64,000 nucleotides of DNA from Phocaeicola massiliensis B84634 = Timone 84634 = DSM 17679 = JCM 13223 (GCF_000382445.1 NZ_KB905472.1:2997603-3061602), one strand, 5' to 3'. Positions 35,330 to 46,809 are shown, numbered from the stretch's first letter. Notes: generated by a model not told the origin, from the letters alone. A program made the numbers and translations.

Positions 35330-35446
35330 TTATCCTTGACGTTGTTTATACTTAGGATTTTTCTTGTTAATAACATACAAACGGCCATTTCGTCTAACGA
35401 TTTTGCATTCCGGCGTACGTTTCTTTAATGATGCTCTTACTTTCAT
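35330..35446 (-). CDS. rpmJ: 50S ribosomal protein bL36, zinc-free form
   Basis: The 38-residue product begins [15 protein letters not shown] and ends NPKYKQRQG. Of the four zinc ligands of the usual form (three Cys and one His) only one Cys remains, and the His is Tyr, so this is the C-minus form. It sits between infA and rpsM, as is standard in Bacteroidetes. Confidence 0.95.
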   Translation of the reverse strand: MKVRASLKKRTPECKIVRRNGRLYVINKKNPKYKQRQG

Positions 35447-35460
35447 ATCTTATTTCTTTT

Positions 35461-35679
35461 TTACTTGTATCTAAAAACGATTCTTCCTTTAGATAAGTCA
35501 TAAGGAGACATCTCTACTCTGACCTTATCCCCGGGTAATATTTTAATGTAATGCATTCTCATTTTGCCAGAGATATGAGCGGTAATCTCATGCCCATTTT
35601 CCAACTCAACACGAAACATTGCATTTGACAATGCTTCTACGATAACTCCATCTTGTTCTATTGCGGATTGCTTTGCCAT
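35461..35679 (-). CDS. infA: Translation initiation factor IF-1
   Basis: This 72-residue protein of the S1/OB fold binds the A site of the 30S subunit during initiation. Typical blocks are [19 protein letters not shown] and [22 protein letters not shown]. It follows map by 1 bp. Confidence 0.97.
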   Translation of the reverse strand: MAKQSAIEQDGVIVEALSNAMFRVELENGHEITAHISGKMRMHYIKILPGDKVRVEMSPYDLSKGRIVFRYK

Positions 35680-35680
35680 A

Positions 35681-36478
35681 TTAAATTGCTTTATCTCCTA
35701 ATACTTGTTCGACATATTCAAATGAGGATAAAATATCTGCTTTTCCTACTCCTATTGCAACAGTATGTTCAAAGTGAGCAGCACATTTCCTATCTCTCGT
35801 GCGTACTGTCCATCCATCTCTCTCCATTACTATCTGACGAGAGCCCAACGTAATCATTGGTTCAATGGCAATACACATTCCTTTTTTCAATAGAGTGCCA
35901 TATCCTCTTTTACCATAATTGGGTACTTGTGGATCTTCATGCATATCTTTACCGATGCCGTGTCCCACAAACTCTCTTACCACACCATAAGTATTTGATT
36001 CGCAATACTGCTGAATCGCATAACCTATATCACCCAATCGCTTCCCATGAATGGCATTCTCAATGCCTAAATAAAGAGCTTCCTTTGTTGTTTTCAAAAG
36101 TTTCCTTATTTCCGGGTCAACTTCACCAACACAAAATGTATAGGCTGAATCACCACAGAAACCATTCATGTAAGTACCACAATCAACAGAAACAATATCA
36201 CCTTCTTTTAAAGGAATATCATTCGGAATGCCGTGTACAACCTGATCATTTACAGAAGTACATAATGTACTGGGAAATGGATCACCATTTTGATTTGGAA
36301 AACCTTTAAAAGTAGGAATAGCACCATTATCTCTAATAAACTCTTCTGCTACCTTATCCAGTTCCTTGGTTGTTACACCTGGTTTTATCAATTTAGCAAC
36401 TTCAGCCAGAGTTTTACCTACAAGTAGGTTACTCTGACGAAGCAGCTCTATCTCATCATCTGTCTTAAGAAATATCAT
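35681..36478 (-). CDS. map: Methionine aminopeptidase, type I
   Basis: This 265-residue metalloenzyme removes the initiator Met. Metal ligands are visible in [17 protein letters not shown] (two Asp), [13 protein letters not shown] (His), IAIEPM (Glu) and the late EHTVAIG (Glu). The location between secY and infA, with no adk, is the Bacteroidetes order. Confidence 0.97.
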   Translation of the reverse strand: MIFLKTDDEIELLRQSNLLVGKTLAEVAKLIKPGVTTKELDKVAEEFIRDNGAIPTFKGFPNQNGDPFPSTLCTSVNDQVVHGIPNDIPLKEGDIVSVDCGTYMNGFCGDSAYTFCVGEVDPEIRKLLKTTKEALYLGIENAIHGKRLGDIGYAIQQYCESNTYGVVREFVGHGIGKDMHEDPQVPNYGKRGYGTLLKKGMCIAIEPMITLGSRQIVMERDGWTVRTRDRKCAAHFEHTVAIGVGKADILSSFEYVEQVLGDKAI

Positions 36479-36490
36479 CTTCAGACTAAA

Positions 36491-37837
36491 TTAATATGCA
36501 GCGACATTACCTGAGCGACCCTTAATTCTTCCGGAATTCAATAATCCATCATAATGGCGCATCAATAAATGACTCTCAACTTGTTGGAGAGTATCCAAGA
36601 CAACACCAACAAGAATCAATAACGATGTACCACCGAAGAACTGGGCAAACTCAGCCTTTACTCCGAATACACCTGCAAAAGCAGGGAAAATAGCAATAAT
36701 AGCCAAGAAAATAGAACCCGGCAGAGTAATACGAGACATAATCGCATCTATATACTCAGCTGTATTCTTACCTGGTTTTATTCCCGGAATAAAACCATTA
36801 TTTCTCTTCATATCTTCTGCCATCTGGTTCGGGTTTATTGTAATTGCAGTATAGAAATATGTAAATACAATAATCAATATTGCAAAAACAAAGTTATACC
36901 AGAAGCTAGTATGATCTACAAATGCACGTACAATACCACTTGCTGTAGCAGCATTAGAAAAGCCTACCAATGTAATAGGAATAAACATAATTGCCTGAGC
37001 AAAAATGATAGGCATTACATTCGCAGCATTCACTTTCAAAGGAATATATTGTCTGGCACCCCCATATTGCTTATTGCCTACAATACGTTTTGCATATTGT
37101 ACAGGAATCTTACGAACTCCCTGAACCAACAAAATGGCTCCTGCAATAACGAATAGTAAGAATACTATTTCCAATAAGAACATAACGATACCACCGGCAC
37201 CCGGAGAAGACAAACGGGAAACAACTTCCTGGAACAAAGATTGCGGTAAACGAGCAATAATACCAATCAGGATAATGAATGAAATACCATTACCGATACC
37301 TTTATCAGTGATTCTTTCTCCAAGCCACAGGATAAACATACTTCCTGCTGCCAAAATGATGGTAGAAGTAATAATAAAGAATGTCCAATCTAATGAAGCA
37401 TTAAGTGATGGGCCAGCCTGCATCTTTAAGTTAATCAGATATGAGGGAGCCTGGAAAATCAAGATAGCAATTGTCAATATACGAGTATACTGATTGATTT
37501 TTCGTCTACCACTTTCACCTTCACGTTGGATTTTCTGAAAGTAGGGAACAGCAATCGCTAAAAGCTGAATCACAATTGATGCCGAAATATATGGCATAAT
37601 TCCCAATGCAAAAATAGATGCATTTGAGAACGCTCCTCCAGAGAACATGTTTAACAAGGCTAACAAACCTTCACTCGTTTGTTTATGCAACTGAGTTAAC
37701 ATAGCCGGGTTAATACCTGGAAGAACCACGTAAGAACCAAACCTGTATATTGCAACAAATAATATAGTAATGAGGATCCTTTGTCTCAGATCCTCAATTT
37801 TCCATATATTCTTTAATGTTTCAATAGATTTTCTCAT
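36491..37837 (-). CDS. secY: Protein translocase subunit SecY
   Basis: This 448-residue channel subunit has ten transmembrane helices. The cytoplasmic loops with GERITDKGIGNGIS and the C-terminal MRHYDGLL are typical. It lies 4 bp after rplO. Confidence 0.97.
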   Translation of the reverse strand: MRKSIETLKNIWKIEDLRQRILITILFVAIYRFGSYVVLPGINPAMLTQLHKQTSEGLLALLNMFSGGAFSNASIFALGIMPYISASIVIQLLAIAVPYFQKIQREGESGRRKINQYTRILTIAILIFQAPSYLINLKMQAGPSLNASLDWTFFIITSTIILAAGSMFILWLGERITDKGIGNGISFIILIGIIARLPQSLFQEVVSRLSSPGAGGIVMFLLEIVFLLFVIAGAILLVQGVRKIPVQYAKRIVGNKQYGGARQYIPLKVNAANVMPIIFAQAIMFIPITLVGFSNAATASGIVRAFVDHTSFWYNFVFAILIIVFTYFYTAITINPNQMAEDMKRNNGFIPGIKPGKNTAEYIDAIMSRITLPGSIFLAIIAIFPAFAGVFGVKAEFAQFFGGTSLLILVGVVLDTLQQVESHLLMRHYDGLLNSGRIKGRSGNVAAY

Positions 37838-37841
37838 TGAA

Positions 37842-38288
37842 TCAGAGTTTTACTGCATTACCACCAACAGCTTCGATTGCAGCTACTGCACTCTTTGAGA
37901 AAGCATTTGCTTCTACATCGAGTTTAGTAGTTAAACTACCGTTACCTAGTACCTTTACCAATTGATTAGAAGAAATGTAACCAGCTTCGATAAAGTCATT
38001 CATTCCCACTTTAGTCAGATTTTTAGCTTCAGCCAATTTCTGAATAGTTTCAAGATTGATTGCTTTGTATTCTACACGGTTGATATTCTTAAAACCAAAC
38101 TTCGGAACACGACGTTGAAGAGGCATCTGACCACCTTCAAAACCGATCTTCTTTGAATAGCCTGATCTTGACTTAGCTCCTTTATGACCTCTTGTAGAAG
38201 TACCGCCTAAGCCAGAACCGGCACCACGGCCAACTCTTTTTCTGGTCTTTGTAGATCCTTCTGCAGGTTTCAAATTACTTAAATTCAT
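37842..38288 (-). CDS. rplO: 50S ribosomal protein uL15
   Basis: This 148-residue protein starts at MNLSNLKPAEGSTKTRKRVGR, the family start. The frame extends 16 codons upstream, but those residues have no match and would overlap the end of rpmD. The Gly-rich basic N-terminal arm (RGAGSGLGGTSTRGHKG) penetrates 23S rRNA. Confidence 0.96.
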   Translation of the reverse strand: MNLSNLKPAEGSTKTRKRVGRGAGSGLGGTSTRGHKGAKSRSGYSKKIGFEGGQMPLQRRVPKFGFKNINRVEYKAINLETIQKLAEAKNLTKVGMNDFIEAGYISSNQLVKVLGNGSLTTKLDVEANAFSKSAVAAIEAVGGNAVKL

Positions 38289-38319
38289 ATCGTAATTAGT
38301 TTTTTTTATTAACAATGAA

Positions 38320-38496
38320 TTACTTAACGATGGCAACCAAGTGTTTAACCTTATTTACCATTCCAAGAATTGAAGGAGTTGCTTCGTGTTCAACCACACG
38401 ATTCATTTTGCGAAGTCCCAGTGCATCGAGTACTCTTTTCTGATCAGCAGGAGCACCAATTCTACTTTTTACTTGTTTAATCTTAATAGTTGACAT
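38320..38496 (-). CDS. rpmD: 50S ribosomal protein uL30
   Basis: The 58-residue product starts MSTIKIKQVKSRIGAPADQK and ends HLVAIVK. The order rpsE-rpmD-rplO is preserved. Confidence 0.95.
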   Translation of the reverse strand: MSTIKIKQVKSRIGAPADQKRVLDALGLRKMNRVVEHEATPSILGMVNKVKHLVAIVK

Positions 38497-38505
38497 ATTT
38501 CCTCC

Positions 38506-39021
38506 TTATCCTCTAAATACTTTTTCCATACTTACACCTCTGTTCTGAGCTACCATGCGAGCATCTCTCATTTCACCCAAAGCCAGAATTGTAGCTTTTA
38601 CCAAGTTGTGCGGGTTAGAAGAACCTTTTGACTTAGCCAAAACGTCTGTAATACCAACACTTTCCAAAACAGCACGCATAGCGCCACCTGCCACAACACC
38701 AGTACCGGTAGAAGCCGGTTTGATGAATACTTCGGCACCGCCGAATCTAGCAGATTGTTCGTGAGGAACTGTGCCTTTCAGAACAGGAACACGAGTAAGG
38801 TTCTTTTTAGCTGCTTCTACGCCTTTAGCAATAGCAGCTGTAACTTCACCTGCCTTACCAAGACCCCAACCAATAATACCGTCTTCGTTTCCAACAACTA
38901 CAATTGCAGAGAAGCTGAATGTTCTACCACCCTTTGTTACCTTTGTAACACGGTTGATAGCAACCAATCTGTCTTTTAACTCTATATCGTTAGTTATCTT
39001 AACTCTATTATTAACTGCCAT
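38506..39021 (-). CDS. rpsE: 30S ribosomal protein uS5
   Basis: This 171-residue protein near the mRNA entry and decoding centre has the double-stranded-RNA-binding-like N domain ([23 protein letters not shown]) and a C domain with [13 protein letters not shown]. Length is typical. Confidence 0.97.
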   Translation of the reverse strand: MAVNNRVKITNDIELKDRLVAINRVTKVTKGGRTFSFSAIVVVGNEDGIIGWGLGKAGEVTAAIAKGVEAAKKNLTRVPVLKGTVPHEQSARFGGAEVFIKPASTGTGVVAGGAMRAVLESVGITDVLAKSKGSSNPHNLVKATILALGEMRDARMVAQNRGVSMEKVFRG

Positions 39022-39027
39022 AATTGA

Positions 39028-39369
39028 TTAAAATTTAAGTCCACCGTTACGAGCAGCATCAGCTACTTCTTTTATTCTCCCATGATACAAGTAACCATTA
39101 CGGTCGAATACGACAGTCGTAATACCAGCTTCCTGAGCCTTCTTGGCAATCAGTTCACCAACTTTAGCAGCCTGTTCTTTCTTAGGCATAGCTTCCATTC
39201 CCAAAGATGAAGCTGCAGCCAAAGTTCTACCAGACAAGTCATCGATAACTTGAACGTAAATCTGCTTGTTACTTCTAAACACACTCATACGCGGACGTTC
39301 AGTAGTACCTGAAATCTTATTGCGTACTCTATATTTGATCTTGATTCGTCTTTCTAATTTTGTTGTCAT
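39028..39369 (-). CDS. rplR: 50S ribosomal protein uL18
   Basis: This 113-residue 5S rRNA-binding protein has the basic start [35 protein letters not shown], and the end [19 protein letters not shown]. It is 6 bp before rpsE. Confidence 0.97.
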   Translation of the reverse strand: MTTKLERRIKIKYRVRNKISGTTERPRMSVFRSNKQIYVQVIDDLSGRTLAAASSLGMEAMPKKEQAAKVGELIAKKAQEAGITTVVFDRNGYLYHGRIKEVADAARNGGLKF

Positions 39370-39390
39370 GATAATACAATTTTATGTAAA

Positions 39391-39960
39391 TTATTTAGCA
39401 CCGGCTGACTTACCAGACTTTCTACGAATTTCTTCGCCAACAAACTTAATACCTTTACCTTTATAAGGTTCCGGCTTACGGAAAGAACGTATTTTTGAAC
39501 AAACCTGACCTAACAACTGTTTGTCACAAGATTCCAATATAATAAGAGGGTTCTTATTTCTTTCTGACTTAGTTTCTACTTTGATTTCAGGAGGCAACTG
39601 CATAAAGATGTTATGAGTATAACCTAATGCGAAATCAATAATATTACCATTGTTTGAAGCACGGTAACCTACACCGACAAGTTCCAGTTCTTTTTTGTAA
39701 CCTTCAGAAACACCAACAACCATGTTGTTAACCAATGAGCGATACAAGCCGTGGAAAGCATGTCTCTGCTTTGTGTTATCCAACATCGCATTTTCATTTT
39801 CTGTCAACACCACATGTCCATCTTCAACAGCAACATTGATAGAGGGATCAACAAATTGGCTTAATTCGCCTTTAGGACCTTTTACAGTAACTACATTGTC
39901 CTTCAGAGTAACTGTTACTCCAGCGGGAATACTAATGGGTAATTTTCCTATTCTTGACAT
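39391..39960 (-). CDS. rplF: 50S ribosomal protein uL6
   Basis: This 189-residue protein with two similar domains sits near the factor-binding site. The start MSRIGKLPISIPAGV and the C-terminal PEPYKGKGIKFVGEEIRRK are diagnostic. Confidence 0.97.
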   Translation of the reverse strand: MSRIGKLPISIPAGVTVTLKDNVVTVKGPKGELSQFVDPSINVAVEDGHVVLTENENAMLDNTKQRHAFHGLYRSLVNNMVVGVSEGYKKELELVGVGYRASNNGNIIDFALGYTHNIFMQLPPEIKVETKSERNKNPLIILESCDKQLLGQVCSKIRSFRKPEPYKGKGIKFVGEEIRRKSGKSAGAK

Positions 39961-39974
39961 TGCTTATCCTCCTA

Positions 39975-40370
39975 TTAATATACGTAACAAAGAACTTCAC
40001 CACCAATTTTCAGTTCAGCAGCTTCTTTGTTAGTCATTACACCTTTGGAAGTAGATATTATAGCAATACCTAAACCATTAATTACTCTCGGCATGTCTTT
40101 GTAACCAGTATACTGACGCAAACCCGGAGAAGAAACTCTAATCAACTTCTTGATTGCGTTTACTTTGTTTACTGTGTCATACTTCAAAGCCACCTTGATA
40201 GTTCCTTGAGGACCATCTTCTACGAATTTGTAGTTCAGAATGTAGCCTTTTTCGAAAAGAATCTTAGTGATTTCCTTTTTCAAATTTGAGGCAGGCACTT
40301 CTACTACTCTGTGCTTTGCACTAATTGCATTTCTCAATCTGGTGAGATAATCTGCGATTGGATCTGTCAT
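39975..40370 (-). CDS. rpsH: 30S ribosomal protein uS8
   Basis: This 131-residue primary binder of the 16S central domain has the family block GLGIAIISTSKGVMTNKEA. In E. coli S8 represses the spc operon at rplE. I did not find a clear mimic site here. Confidence 0.97.
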   Translation of the reverse strand: MTDPIADYLTRLRNAISAKHRVVEVPASNLKKEITKILFEKGYILNYKFVEDGPQGTIKVALKYDTVNKVNAIKKLIRVSSPGLRQYTGYKDMPRVINGLGIAIISTSKGVMTNKEAAELKIGGEVLCYVY

Positions 40371-40428
40371 ATAAATAATTAATTAAATTAATCAGGACCA
40401 CCCTGACAATATTTAAAAATAAAAAGAA

Positions 40429-40728
40429 TTACCAGCTTGCTTTCTTTACGCCCGGAATCAATCCATTAGAAGCCATTTCGCGGAACTGAATTCTTGAAAT
40501 TCCGAACTGACGAATATAACCTTTAGGACGACCAGTCAATTTACAACGGTTATGCAAACGAATAGGATTAGAATTCTTAGGAAGAGCCTGTAATTTCTGA
40601 GCAGCTTCAAAAGCTTCAGCAGGGTCACCTGAATTAACAATCTTCTTCAACGCAGCACGTTTTTCAGCATATTTGGCTACAAGTTTGGCTCTTTTTACTT
40701 CACGAGCCTTCATTGATTCTTTTGCCAT
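40429..40728 (-). CDS. rpsN: 30S ribosomal protein uS14, zinc-free form
   Basis: This 99-residue protein is of the long C-minus type, lacking the CxxC zinc pairs of the 61-residue form. The motif [21 protein letters not shown] is intact. It is 58 bp upstream of rpsH. Confidence 0.97.
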   Translation of the reverse strand: MAKESMKAREVKRAKLVAKYAEKRAALKKIVNSGDPAEAFEAAQKLQALPKNSNPIRLHNRCKLTGRPKGYIRQFGISRIQFREMASNGLIPGVKKASW

Positions 40729-40734
40729 AATATA

Positions 40735-41292
40735 TTAATCTTTTTTTGAGTTTTTAAACGGTAAACCAAATTCCTTTAACAAGGCATAACCTTCTTCGTC
40801 TGTCGGAGCAGAAGTTACAAAGGTAATATTCATTCCGAGAATTTTAGTAATACTATCGATATTTATTTCAGGGAAAATGATTTGTTCCTGAATACCCAAT
40901 GTATAGTTACCTCGTCCATCAAACTTGCTTTCGATACCTTTAAAGTCACGGATACGTGGCAAAGCAACACGAACCAGTTTTTCAAGGAACTCATACATTC
41001 TTTCACGACGCAAAGTTACCATTACGCCAATAGGCATTTTTTTACGCAACTTAAAGTTAGCGATATCTTTACGTGAAACTGTTGCTACAGCTTTCTGACC
41101 AGTAATTGCTGTTAACTCATTAATAGCAACTTCAATAATCTTCTTGTCTGCAACAGCCATACCCAAGCCCTGATTGATAACAATCTTCTTAAGTACGGGA
41201 ATTTGCATAGATGAAGAATACTGGAACTGATTCTTCAATGCAGGCGCAATGCGCTCTGCATATTCTTTCTTAAGGCTAGCAGTATTACTCAT
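40735..41292 (-). CDS. rplE: 50S ribosomal protein uL5
   Basis: This 185-residue 5S rRNA- and P-tRNA-contacting protein has [14 protein letters not shown]-like and [20 protein letters not shown] blocks. Its start codon overlaps the rplX stop by one base, indicating translational coupling. Confidence 0.97.
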   Translation of the reverse strand: MSNTASLKKEYAERIAPALKNQFQYSSSMQIPVLKKIVINQGLGMAVADKKIIEVAINELTAITGQKAVATVSRKDIANFKLRKKMPIGVMVTLRRERMYEFLEKLVRVALPRIRDFKGIESKFDGRGNYTLGIQEQIIFPEINIDSITKILGMNITFVTSAPTDEEGYALLKEFGLPFKNSKKD

Positions 41293-41615
41293 TATTTAAT
41301 CTCCTCTCCCGATTTTTTAGCATAACGAACAAATGTTCTTCCATCAGAACTTTCTTTTCTTCCCACACGTGTCGGTTTACCAGTCTTGGGATCAACCACA
41401 TTCAAGTTAGAGATATGGATAGCAGCTTCCTGCTTAACAATACCTCCTTGAGGATTCTTTGCATTAGGTTTGGTACTCTTAGATACCATATTAATACCCT
41501 CTACAAGTGCACGTCCTTCCTTAACAAGAACTTTTAGCACGCGGCCAGTTTTACCTTTATCTTCACCAGAGTTTACGTAAACTGTATCGCCTTTTTTAAT
41601 ATGTAATTTACTCAT
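41292..41615 (-). CDS. rplX: 50S ribosomal protein uL24
   Basis: This 107-residue assembly initiator has a KOW motif at the start ([20 protein letters not shown]). Length is normal. It overlaps rplE by one base. Confidence 0.97.
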   Translation of the reverse strand: MSKLHIKKGDTVYVNSGEDKGKTGRVLKVLVKEGRALVEGINMVSKSTKPNAKNPQGGIVKQEAAIHISNLNVVDPKTGKPTRVGRKESSDGRTFVRYAKKSGEEIK

Positions 41616-41635
41616 TACTTAAATCTTTTACAAAA

Positions 41636-42001
41636 TTAAAGTACTTCAGGTGCAAGTGATACCACTTTCATGTTTGCAGCACGCAACTCTCTTGCTACAG
41701 GGCCAAAGATACGACTTCCTCTAATTTCACCTGCGTTATTCAATAACACGCAAGCATTATCATCAAAACGAATGTAAGAACCATCAGCACGACGGATTTC
41801 TTTCTTAGTACGTACAATTAAAGCCTTTGATACTGCACCTTTTTTAACATCACTAGAGGGGATTACACTCTTGATAGAAACTACAATGACATCCCCTACA
41901 GAGGCGTAACGTCTCCTTGTACCGCCCAAAACGCGGATACAAAGAGCTTCTTTAGCACCACTGTTGTCACACACTGTAAGTCTGGATTCTACTTGTATCA
42001 T
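41636..42001 (-). CDS. rplN: 50S ribosomal protein uL14
   Basis: This 121-residue protein has the start [17 protein letters not shown] and [13 protein letters not shown] near the end. It lies 2 bp after rpsQ. Confidence 0.97.
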   Translation of the reverse strand: MIQVESRLTVCDNSGAKEALCIRVLGGTRRRYASVGDVIVVSIKSVIPSSDVKKGAVSKALIVRTKKEIRRADGSYIRFDDNACVLLNNAGEIRGSRIFGPVARELRAANMKVVSLAPEVL

Positions 42002-42003
42002 AA

Positions 42004-42261
42004 TTACTTAGCTCTTTCAATTATTTCAACCAATCTCCATCTCTTAGTTTTGCTCAAAGGACGAGTTTCCATGATGTGTACTGTATCACCTACATTACAT
42101 TCATTCTTTTCATCATGAGCATGGTACTTCTTCGTCTTAGAAACGAATTTACCATAAATAGGGTGTTTTTCCTTAAACTTAGCAGCAACAGTAATGGTCT
42201 TATCCATTTTATTGCTTACTACAACACCAGTTCTTTCTTTTCTTAAATTTCTAGCTTCCAT
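42004..42261 (-). CDS. rpsQ: 30S ribosomal protein uS17
   Basis: This 85-residue OB-fold protein starts at [13 protein letters not shown] start three codons upstream (42270) is also possible. It has the family block [23 protein letters not shown] and the end [13 protein letters not shown]. Confidence 0.95.
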   Translation of the reverse strand: MEARNLRKERTGVVVSNKMDKTITVAAKFKEKHPIYGKFVSKTKKYHAHDEKNECNVGDTVHIMETRPLSKTKRWRLVEIIERAK

Positions 42262-42272
42262 GAGGACCATTA

Positions 42273-42467
42273 TTATTTGTTAAGTTCTCTCTGACGCAAT
42301 TCTGCTTTCATACGCGCGATTGTTCTGCGTAATTTCTTAATCTGTGCAGGATTATCCAGCGGAGAGATAGAATGATTTAAAACCATCTGATTGTAATTGG
42401 CTACTTCAGCTTCAATTCTTTCTGCCAATTCATTGGTAGCTATTTCTCTAATTTCTGCAATCTTCAT
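42273..42467 (-). CDS. rpmC: 50S ribosomal protein uL29
   Basis: This 64-residue helical hairpin protein lies at the tunnel exit. [20 protein letters not shown] is the family signature. It is 6 bp after rplP. Confidence 0.96.
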   Translation of the reverse strand: MKIAEIREIATNELAERIEAEVANYNQMVLNHSISPLDNPAQIKKLRRTIARMKAELRQRELNK

Positions 42468-42473
42468 AATAAA

Positions 42474-42908
42474 TTAAGCATTTTGGTTTTGAGCATCGTA
42501 ATCACGTCTAACTATAAACTTAGTAGTAACAGGAAGTTTCTGAGCTGCAAGGCGCAGAGCTTCTTTTGCCACTTCATAAGGAACACCTTCTGCTTCGATG
42601 ATAATGCGACCCGGAGTAACCGGAGCAACGAAGCCTTCGGGAGCACCTTTACCCTTACCCATACGCACATCAGCAGGCTTACGAGTAATAGGTTTGTCCG
42701 GGAAAATACGGATCCAAATCTGTCCTTGACGTTGCATATATCTTGTTACCGCAATACGTGCAGCTTCAATTTGTCTACCTGTAATCCATTTAGTCTCCAA
42801 AGATTTAATTCCAAATGAGCCAAAAGCCAATTGGTTTCCTCTTTGAGCATTTCCTTTCTGACTGCCCTTCTGCTGTCTTCTGAATTTTGTCTTTTTCGGT
42901 TGTAACAT
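42474..42908 (-). CDS. rplP: 50S ribosomal protein uL16
   Basis: This 144-residue protein near the A site has the start [24 protein letters not shown], and [15 protein letters not shown]. The Arg targeted by the YcfD hydroxylase in E. coli falls in the RMGKGKG segment. Confidence 0.97.
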
Positions 42909-42929
42909 AATTCCTAAAATTCAAATCCG

Positions 42930-43661
42930 TTAGCGATTGTTTTTCTTTCTTTTGAAGTTCTTACCACCGTTGTTGTTGCCATTTCCACCGCGACCGTTCT
43001 CTTTAGTCTGAGTAAAGTTCGGTGCTAATTCCTTCTTGCCATACACTTCACCACGGCAAATCCATACTTTGATACCCAGCAAACCAACCTTAGTCAAAGC
43101 TTCAGCATGACAGTAGTCGATATCTGCACGGAAAGTATGCAACGGAGTTCTTCCTTCTTTATACATTTCAGAACGAGCCATTTCCGCGCCATTCAAACGT
43201 CCTGAAATCAACACTTTAATACCTTCAGCACCCATACGCATAGTATTTGCGATAGCCATTTTAATGGCACGGCGATAGGCAATCTTACCTTCTACCTGAC
43301 GAGCGATGTTGTTAGCTACGATAACAGCATCTAATTCAGGTCTCTTCACTTCAAAGATATTGATCTGAATATCTTTGTCTGTGATTTTCTTCAACTCTTC
43401 TTTCAGCTTGTCAACTTCCTGACCGCCTTTACCAATGATAATACCCGGACGAGCTGTACAAACTGTGATTGTCACCAATTTCAGTGTACGTTCAATAACA
43501 ATTCTTGAAACGCTGGCTTTTGCAAGTCTGGCATTCAAATATTTACGGATTTTGCTGTCTTCCAACAAAGCATCACCATAATCGTTGCCACCGTACCAGT
43601 TAGAATCCCATCCTCTGATAATTCCTAAACGGTTGCTTATCGGATTAACTTTCTGTCCCAT
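42930..43661 (-). CDS. rpsC: 30S ribosomal protein uS3
   Basis: This 243-residue protein at the mRNA entrance has a KH domain with [18 protein letters not shown] (about 70-87). The C-terminal tail is Asn/Gly/Lys-rich ([19 protein letters not shown]), a low-complexity extension common in Bacteroidetes. Confidence 0.97.
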   Translation of the reverse strand: MGQKVNPISNRLGIIRGWDSNWYGGNDYGDALLEDSKIRKYLNARLAKASVSRIVIERTLKLVTITVCTARPGIIIGKGGQEVDKLKEELKKITDKDIQINIFEVKRPELDAVIVANNIARQVEGKIAYRRAIKMAIANTMRMGAEGIKVLISGRLNGAEMARSEMYKEGRTPLHTFRADIDYCHAEALTKVGLLGIKVWICRGEVYGKKELAPNFTQTKENGRGGNGNNNGGKNFKRKKNNR

Positions 43662-43667
43662 CTAGTT

Positions 43668-44078
43668 TTAATTTTGATTATCATTAGTATTCTTAGAATC
43701 AACGAACAAAGTCACGTGATTTGAACGTTTGCGAATTCTGTAACCTCTTCCCTGTGGAGCCGGACGCATTCTTTTCAGCATTGCACCACCATCAACATAA
43801 ATCTTTGTTACAAATAATTCACCGTCTTCTGCTTTACGTTCGTTTTTCTGTTCCCAGTTAGCAATAGCAGAGCGCAATAGCTTTTCCACTCTTGCAGAAG
43901 CTTCTTTAGAAGAAAACTTCAAGACACCCAGTGCACGGTTCACTTCCATACCACGAATCATGTCAGCCACGAGACGCATTTTGCGTGGAGATGTAGGAAC
44001 ATTTTGCAACTTTGCAAAATACATGGTCTTAAGGGCTTCTTTTCTCTTTTCAGCCGATATTTTTTTTCTTGCTCCCAT
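43668..44078 (-). CDS. rplV: 50S ribosomal protein uL22
   Basis: This 136-residue protein lines the exit tunnel, with [14 protein letters not shown] and the hairpin [17 protein letters not shown], which is the loop changed in macrolide-resistant mutants elsewhere. No change is evident here. Confidence 0.97.
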   Translation of the reverse strand: MGARKKISAEKRKEALKTMYFAKLQNVPTSPRKMRLVADMIRGMEVNRALGVLKFSSKEASARVEKLLRSAIANWEQKNERKAEDGELFVTKIYVDGGAMLKRMRPAPQGRGYRIRKRSNHVTLFVDSKNTNDNQN

Positions 44079-44114
44079 TATTTATTACTTTATTATTTCT
44101 TCAGATTATCCTGC

Positions 44115-44384
44115 TTATTTTTTCTTGTTACCGGCATGGCCACGGAATGTACGTGTTGGTGCAAATTCGCCCAACTTGTGTCCTACCATGTTTTCTGTAA
44201 CGTAAACAGGAATAAATTTATTTCCGTTATGAACTGCAATTGTATGCCCTACAAAATCAGGCGAAATCATTGAAGCTCTAGCCCAAGTTTTAACGACACT
44301 CTTTTTGCCGCTCTCATTCATAGCAAGCACTTTGCTTTCCAGTTTTACGTTAATATATGGACCTTTTTTTAATGAACGACTCAT
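44115..44384 (-). CDS. rpsS: 30S ribosomal protein uS19
   Basis: This 89-residue head protein has the start [16 protein letters not shown] and [18 protein letters not shown]. It lies between rplB and rplV. Confidence 0.97.
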   Translation of the reverse strand: MSRSLKKGPYINVKLESKVLAMNESGKKSVVKTWARASMISPDFVGHTIAVHNGNKFIPVYVTENMVGHKLGEFAPTRTFRGHAGNKKK

Positions 44385-44406
44385 AATTTACTCAATTAAT
44401 CAGTTA

Positions 44407-45228
44407 TTACTTTCTTCTCTCGATAATATACTTAGAAGACTGTTTCTTAGGAGCTCTTGTCTTCAAGCCCTTAGCATACAAGCCTGTACGTGATCTTGGA
44501 TGACCTCCTGAAGCACGTCCTTCACCACCACCCATCGGGTGATCAACCGGGTTCATAACAACACCACGGTTACGAGGACGACGTCCCTGCCAACGAGAAC
44601 GACCTGCCTTACCAGAGCTTTCCAATCCATGATCAGAGTTACCTACGCTACCAATAGTAGCTTTACAAGCACTAAGTATTTGTCTTACTTCACCTGAAGG
44701 CAATTTGATTACACAATACTTACCTTCTCTTGAAGTCAACTGAGCAAAATTACCAGCCGATCTTACCAAAGCTGCACCTTGCCCCGGACGCAATTCAATA
44801 TTATGAATTACAGTACCGACAGGGATGTTTTCGAGTGGAAGTGCGTTACCAATCTCAGGCGCTGCATCAACTCCAGACATCAAAGTGCTACCAACTTGCA
44901 ATCCATTAGGAGCAATAATATATCTTTTTTCACCATCAGCATAAAACAACAAAGCAATACGAGCCGAACGATTCGGATCGTATTCAATAGTTTTAACCAC
45001 TGCTGGAACGCCGTCTTTATTTCTCTTGAAATCAATAAAACGGTATTTTTGCTTATGACCACCGCCGATATAGCGAACCGTCATTTTACCGACATTATTA
45101 CGACCTCCTGATACGCGTTTTCCGCTTACAAGAGACTTTTCTGGTACTGACGCAGTAATTTCTTCAAAAGTACCAATAATCTTATGTCTTTGCCCCGGTG
45201 TTGTGGGCTTAAATTTACGTACTGCCAT
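44407..45228 (-). CDS. rplB: 50S ribosomal protein uL2
   Basis: This 273-residue protein is important for subunit joining and the peptidyl-transferase centre. The conserved [17 protein letters not shown] loop carries the critical His. Length is typical. Confidence 0.97.
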   Translation of the reverse strand: MAVRKFKPTTPGQRHKIIGTFEEITASVPEKSLVSGKRVSGGRNNVGKMTVRYIGGGHKQKYRFIDFKRNKDGVPAVVKTIEYDPNRSARIALLFYADGEKRYIIAPNGLQVGSTLMSGVDAAPEIGNALPLENIPVGTVIHNIELRPGQGAALVRSAGNFAQLTSREGKYCVIKLPSGEVRQILSACKATIGSVGNSDHGLESSGKAGRSRWQGRRPRNRGVVMNPVDHPMGGGEGRASGGHPRSRTGLYAKGLKTRAPKKQSSKYIIERRK

Positions 45229-45233
45229 CTTTA

Positions 45234-45524
45234 TTAAATATTGCTATAAAAATCAATAGTATCACCTTCCTTCAATGTAACAATTGCTTTTTTATAAGCA
45301 TTTGTACGTCCACTGATAAGTCCAGTTTTAGTATAGCGGCTCTTATTCTTACCAGAATATCTTACCGTATTCACATCTACTACTGTAACATTATACAAAG
45401 CCTCAATCTCACTCTTAATTTCCAACTTGTTAGCCTCAGGACGTACAATAAAGCCGAAACGATTTAACTTTTCGGTAATCGCAGTCATTTTCTCTGTAAC
45501 CAACGGTTTAATAATAATTCCCAT
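45234..45524 (-). CDS. rplW: 50S ribosomal protein uL23
   Basis: This 96-residue tunnel-exit protein is the docking site for trigger factor and SRP. The start [17 protein letters not shown] and [16 protein letters not shown] are typical. Confidence 0.96.
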   Translation of the reverse strand: MGIIIKPLVTEKMTAITEKLNRFGFIVRPEANKLEIKSEIEALYNVTVVDVNTVRYSGKNKSRYTKTGLISGRTNAYKKAIVTLKEGDTIDFYSNI

Positions 45525-45545
45525 TATCTAAGCCTCCTTTTTAAA

Positions 45546-46172
45546 TTAAGATAAGATATTCTCGATAGCTTTGAGCGAACTTTCTGTAACAACAAGTGTT
45601 TCAGCATCCAATACTTTGTAAGTATTTAATGCAGAAGCTATTGCTACGTTAGCACGTTCGATGTTACGAGCTGACAAATATACGTTTTTATTAGCTTCCG
45701 GCAAAACCAAAAGCAACTTCTTGTCAGCAATTTTAAGATTATTTACCATTGCAACGAAATCTTTTGTCTTAGGAGCTTCAAAAGTGAAGTCTTCAACAAT
45801 AACGATTGCATTTGCTTGTGCTTTATAAGACAAAGCTGACTTACGAGCCAATGTCTTAACTTTTTTATTCAATTTAAACCAGTAGTCACGAGGTTTAGGA
45901 CCAAATACACGAGCACCACCTACCAACACCGGAGAGTTGATATCACCGCGACGTGCACCGCCACCACCTTTTTGACGACCTAATTTACGAGTAGAACCGC
46001 TGATTTCGCTTCTTTCCTTAGATTTGTGAGTTCCCTGACGTTGATTAGCCATAAACTGTTTAACATCCAGATAGATAGCGTGATCATTGGGTTCAATTCC
46101 GAAGATTGATTCGCTTAACGTAACCTTTCTTCCGGTGTCTTCACCTTTAATATTTAATACGTTAACTTCCAT
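45546..46172 (-). CDS. rplD: 50S ribosomal protein uL4
   Basis: This 208-residue protein has a long tunnel loop ([23 protein letters not shown]). Its start overlaps the rplC stop by one base. In E. coli L4 represses the S10 operon. Whether it does so here is unknown, but a hairpin lies before rpsJ. Confidence 0.97.
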   Translation of the reverse strand: MEVNVLNIKGEDTGRKVTLSESIFGIEPNDHAIYLDVKQFMANQRQGTHKSKERSEISGSTRKLGRQKGGGGARRGDINSPVLVGGARVFGPKPRDYWFKLNKKVKTLARKSALSYKAQANAIVIVEDFTFEAPKTKDFVAMVNNLKIADKKLLLVLPEANKNVYLSARNIERANVAIASALNTYKVLDAETLVVTESSLKAIENILS

Positions 46173-46789
46173 TATTTTTCAATTATTACGATTGAACCTT
46201 TGCAACCCGGTACAGAACCCTTAATCAACAGCAAGTTATGTTCCGGAATCACCTTTAATACCTGTAAGTTGTGTGTAGTCACGCGGTCACCACCCATCTG
46301 GCCACCCATACGCATTCCTTTGAATACTTTTGCAGGGTATGAACAAGCACCGATAGAACCCGGTTTACGAGCGCGATTGTGCTGACCGTGAGTAGTCTGA
46401 CCTACACCACCAAATCCATGTCTTTTTACAACACCTTGGAAACCTTTACCCTTAGAAGTACCAACAACATCAACATAAGCAGTGTCATTGAACAATTCTA
46501 CAGTAATTGCGTCTCCTAAATTCAATTCTGTTTCAAAATCTTTGAACTCGGCCAAGTGTCTCTTTGGAGTTACACCAGCTTTTTTAAAGTGTCCCATCAA
46601 AGGTTTGGTAGTATGTTTTTCCTTTTTGTCCTGGAAACCTACCTGAACAGCTGCATAGCCATCTTTTTCGACACTCTTAATCTGAGTAACTACACAAGGA
46701 CCAGCTTCGATAACAGTGCATGGTACATTTTTACCATCAGCACTGAAAACGGATGTCATTCCGATTTTCTTTCCTAATAATCCTGGCAT
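46172..46789 (-). CDS. rplC: 50S ribosomal protein uL3
   Basis: This 205-residue protein near the peptidyl-transferase centre starts [15 protein letters not shown]. The Gln that PrmB methylates in E. coli falls in [14 protein letters not shown]. Confidence 0.97.
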   Translation of the reverse strand: MPGLLGKKIGMTSVFSADGKNVPCTVIEAGPCVVTQIKSVEKDGYAAVQVGFQDKKEKHTTKPLMGHFKKAGVTPKRHLAEFKDFETELNLGDAITVELFNDTAYVDVVGTSKGKGFQGVVKRHGFGGVGQTTHGQHNRARKPGSIGACSYPAKVFKGMRMGGQMGGDRVTTHNLQVLKVIPEHNLLLIKGSVPGCKGSIVIIEK

Positions 46790-46809
46790 TTCAGTTAATT
46801 TTTAATGGA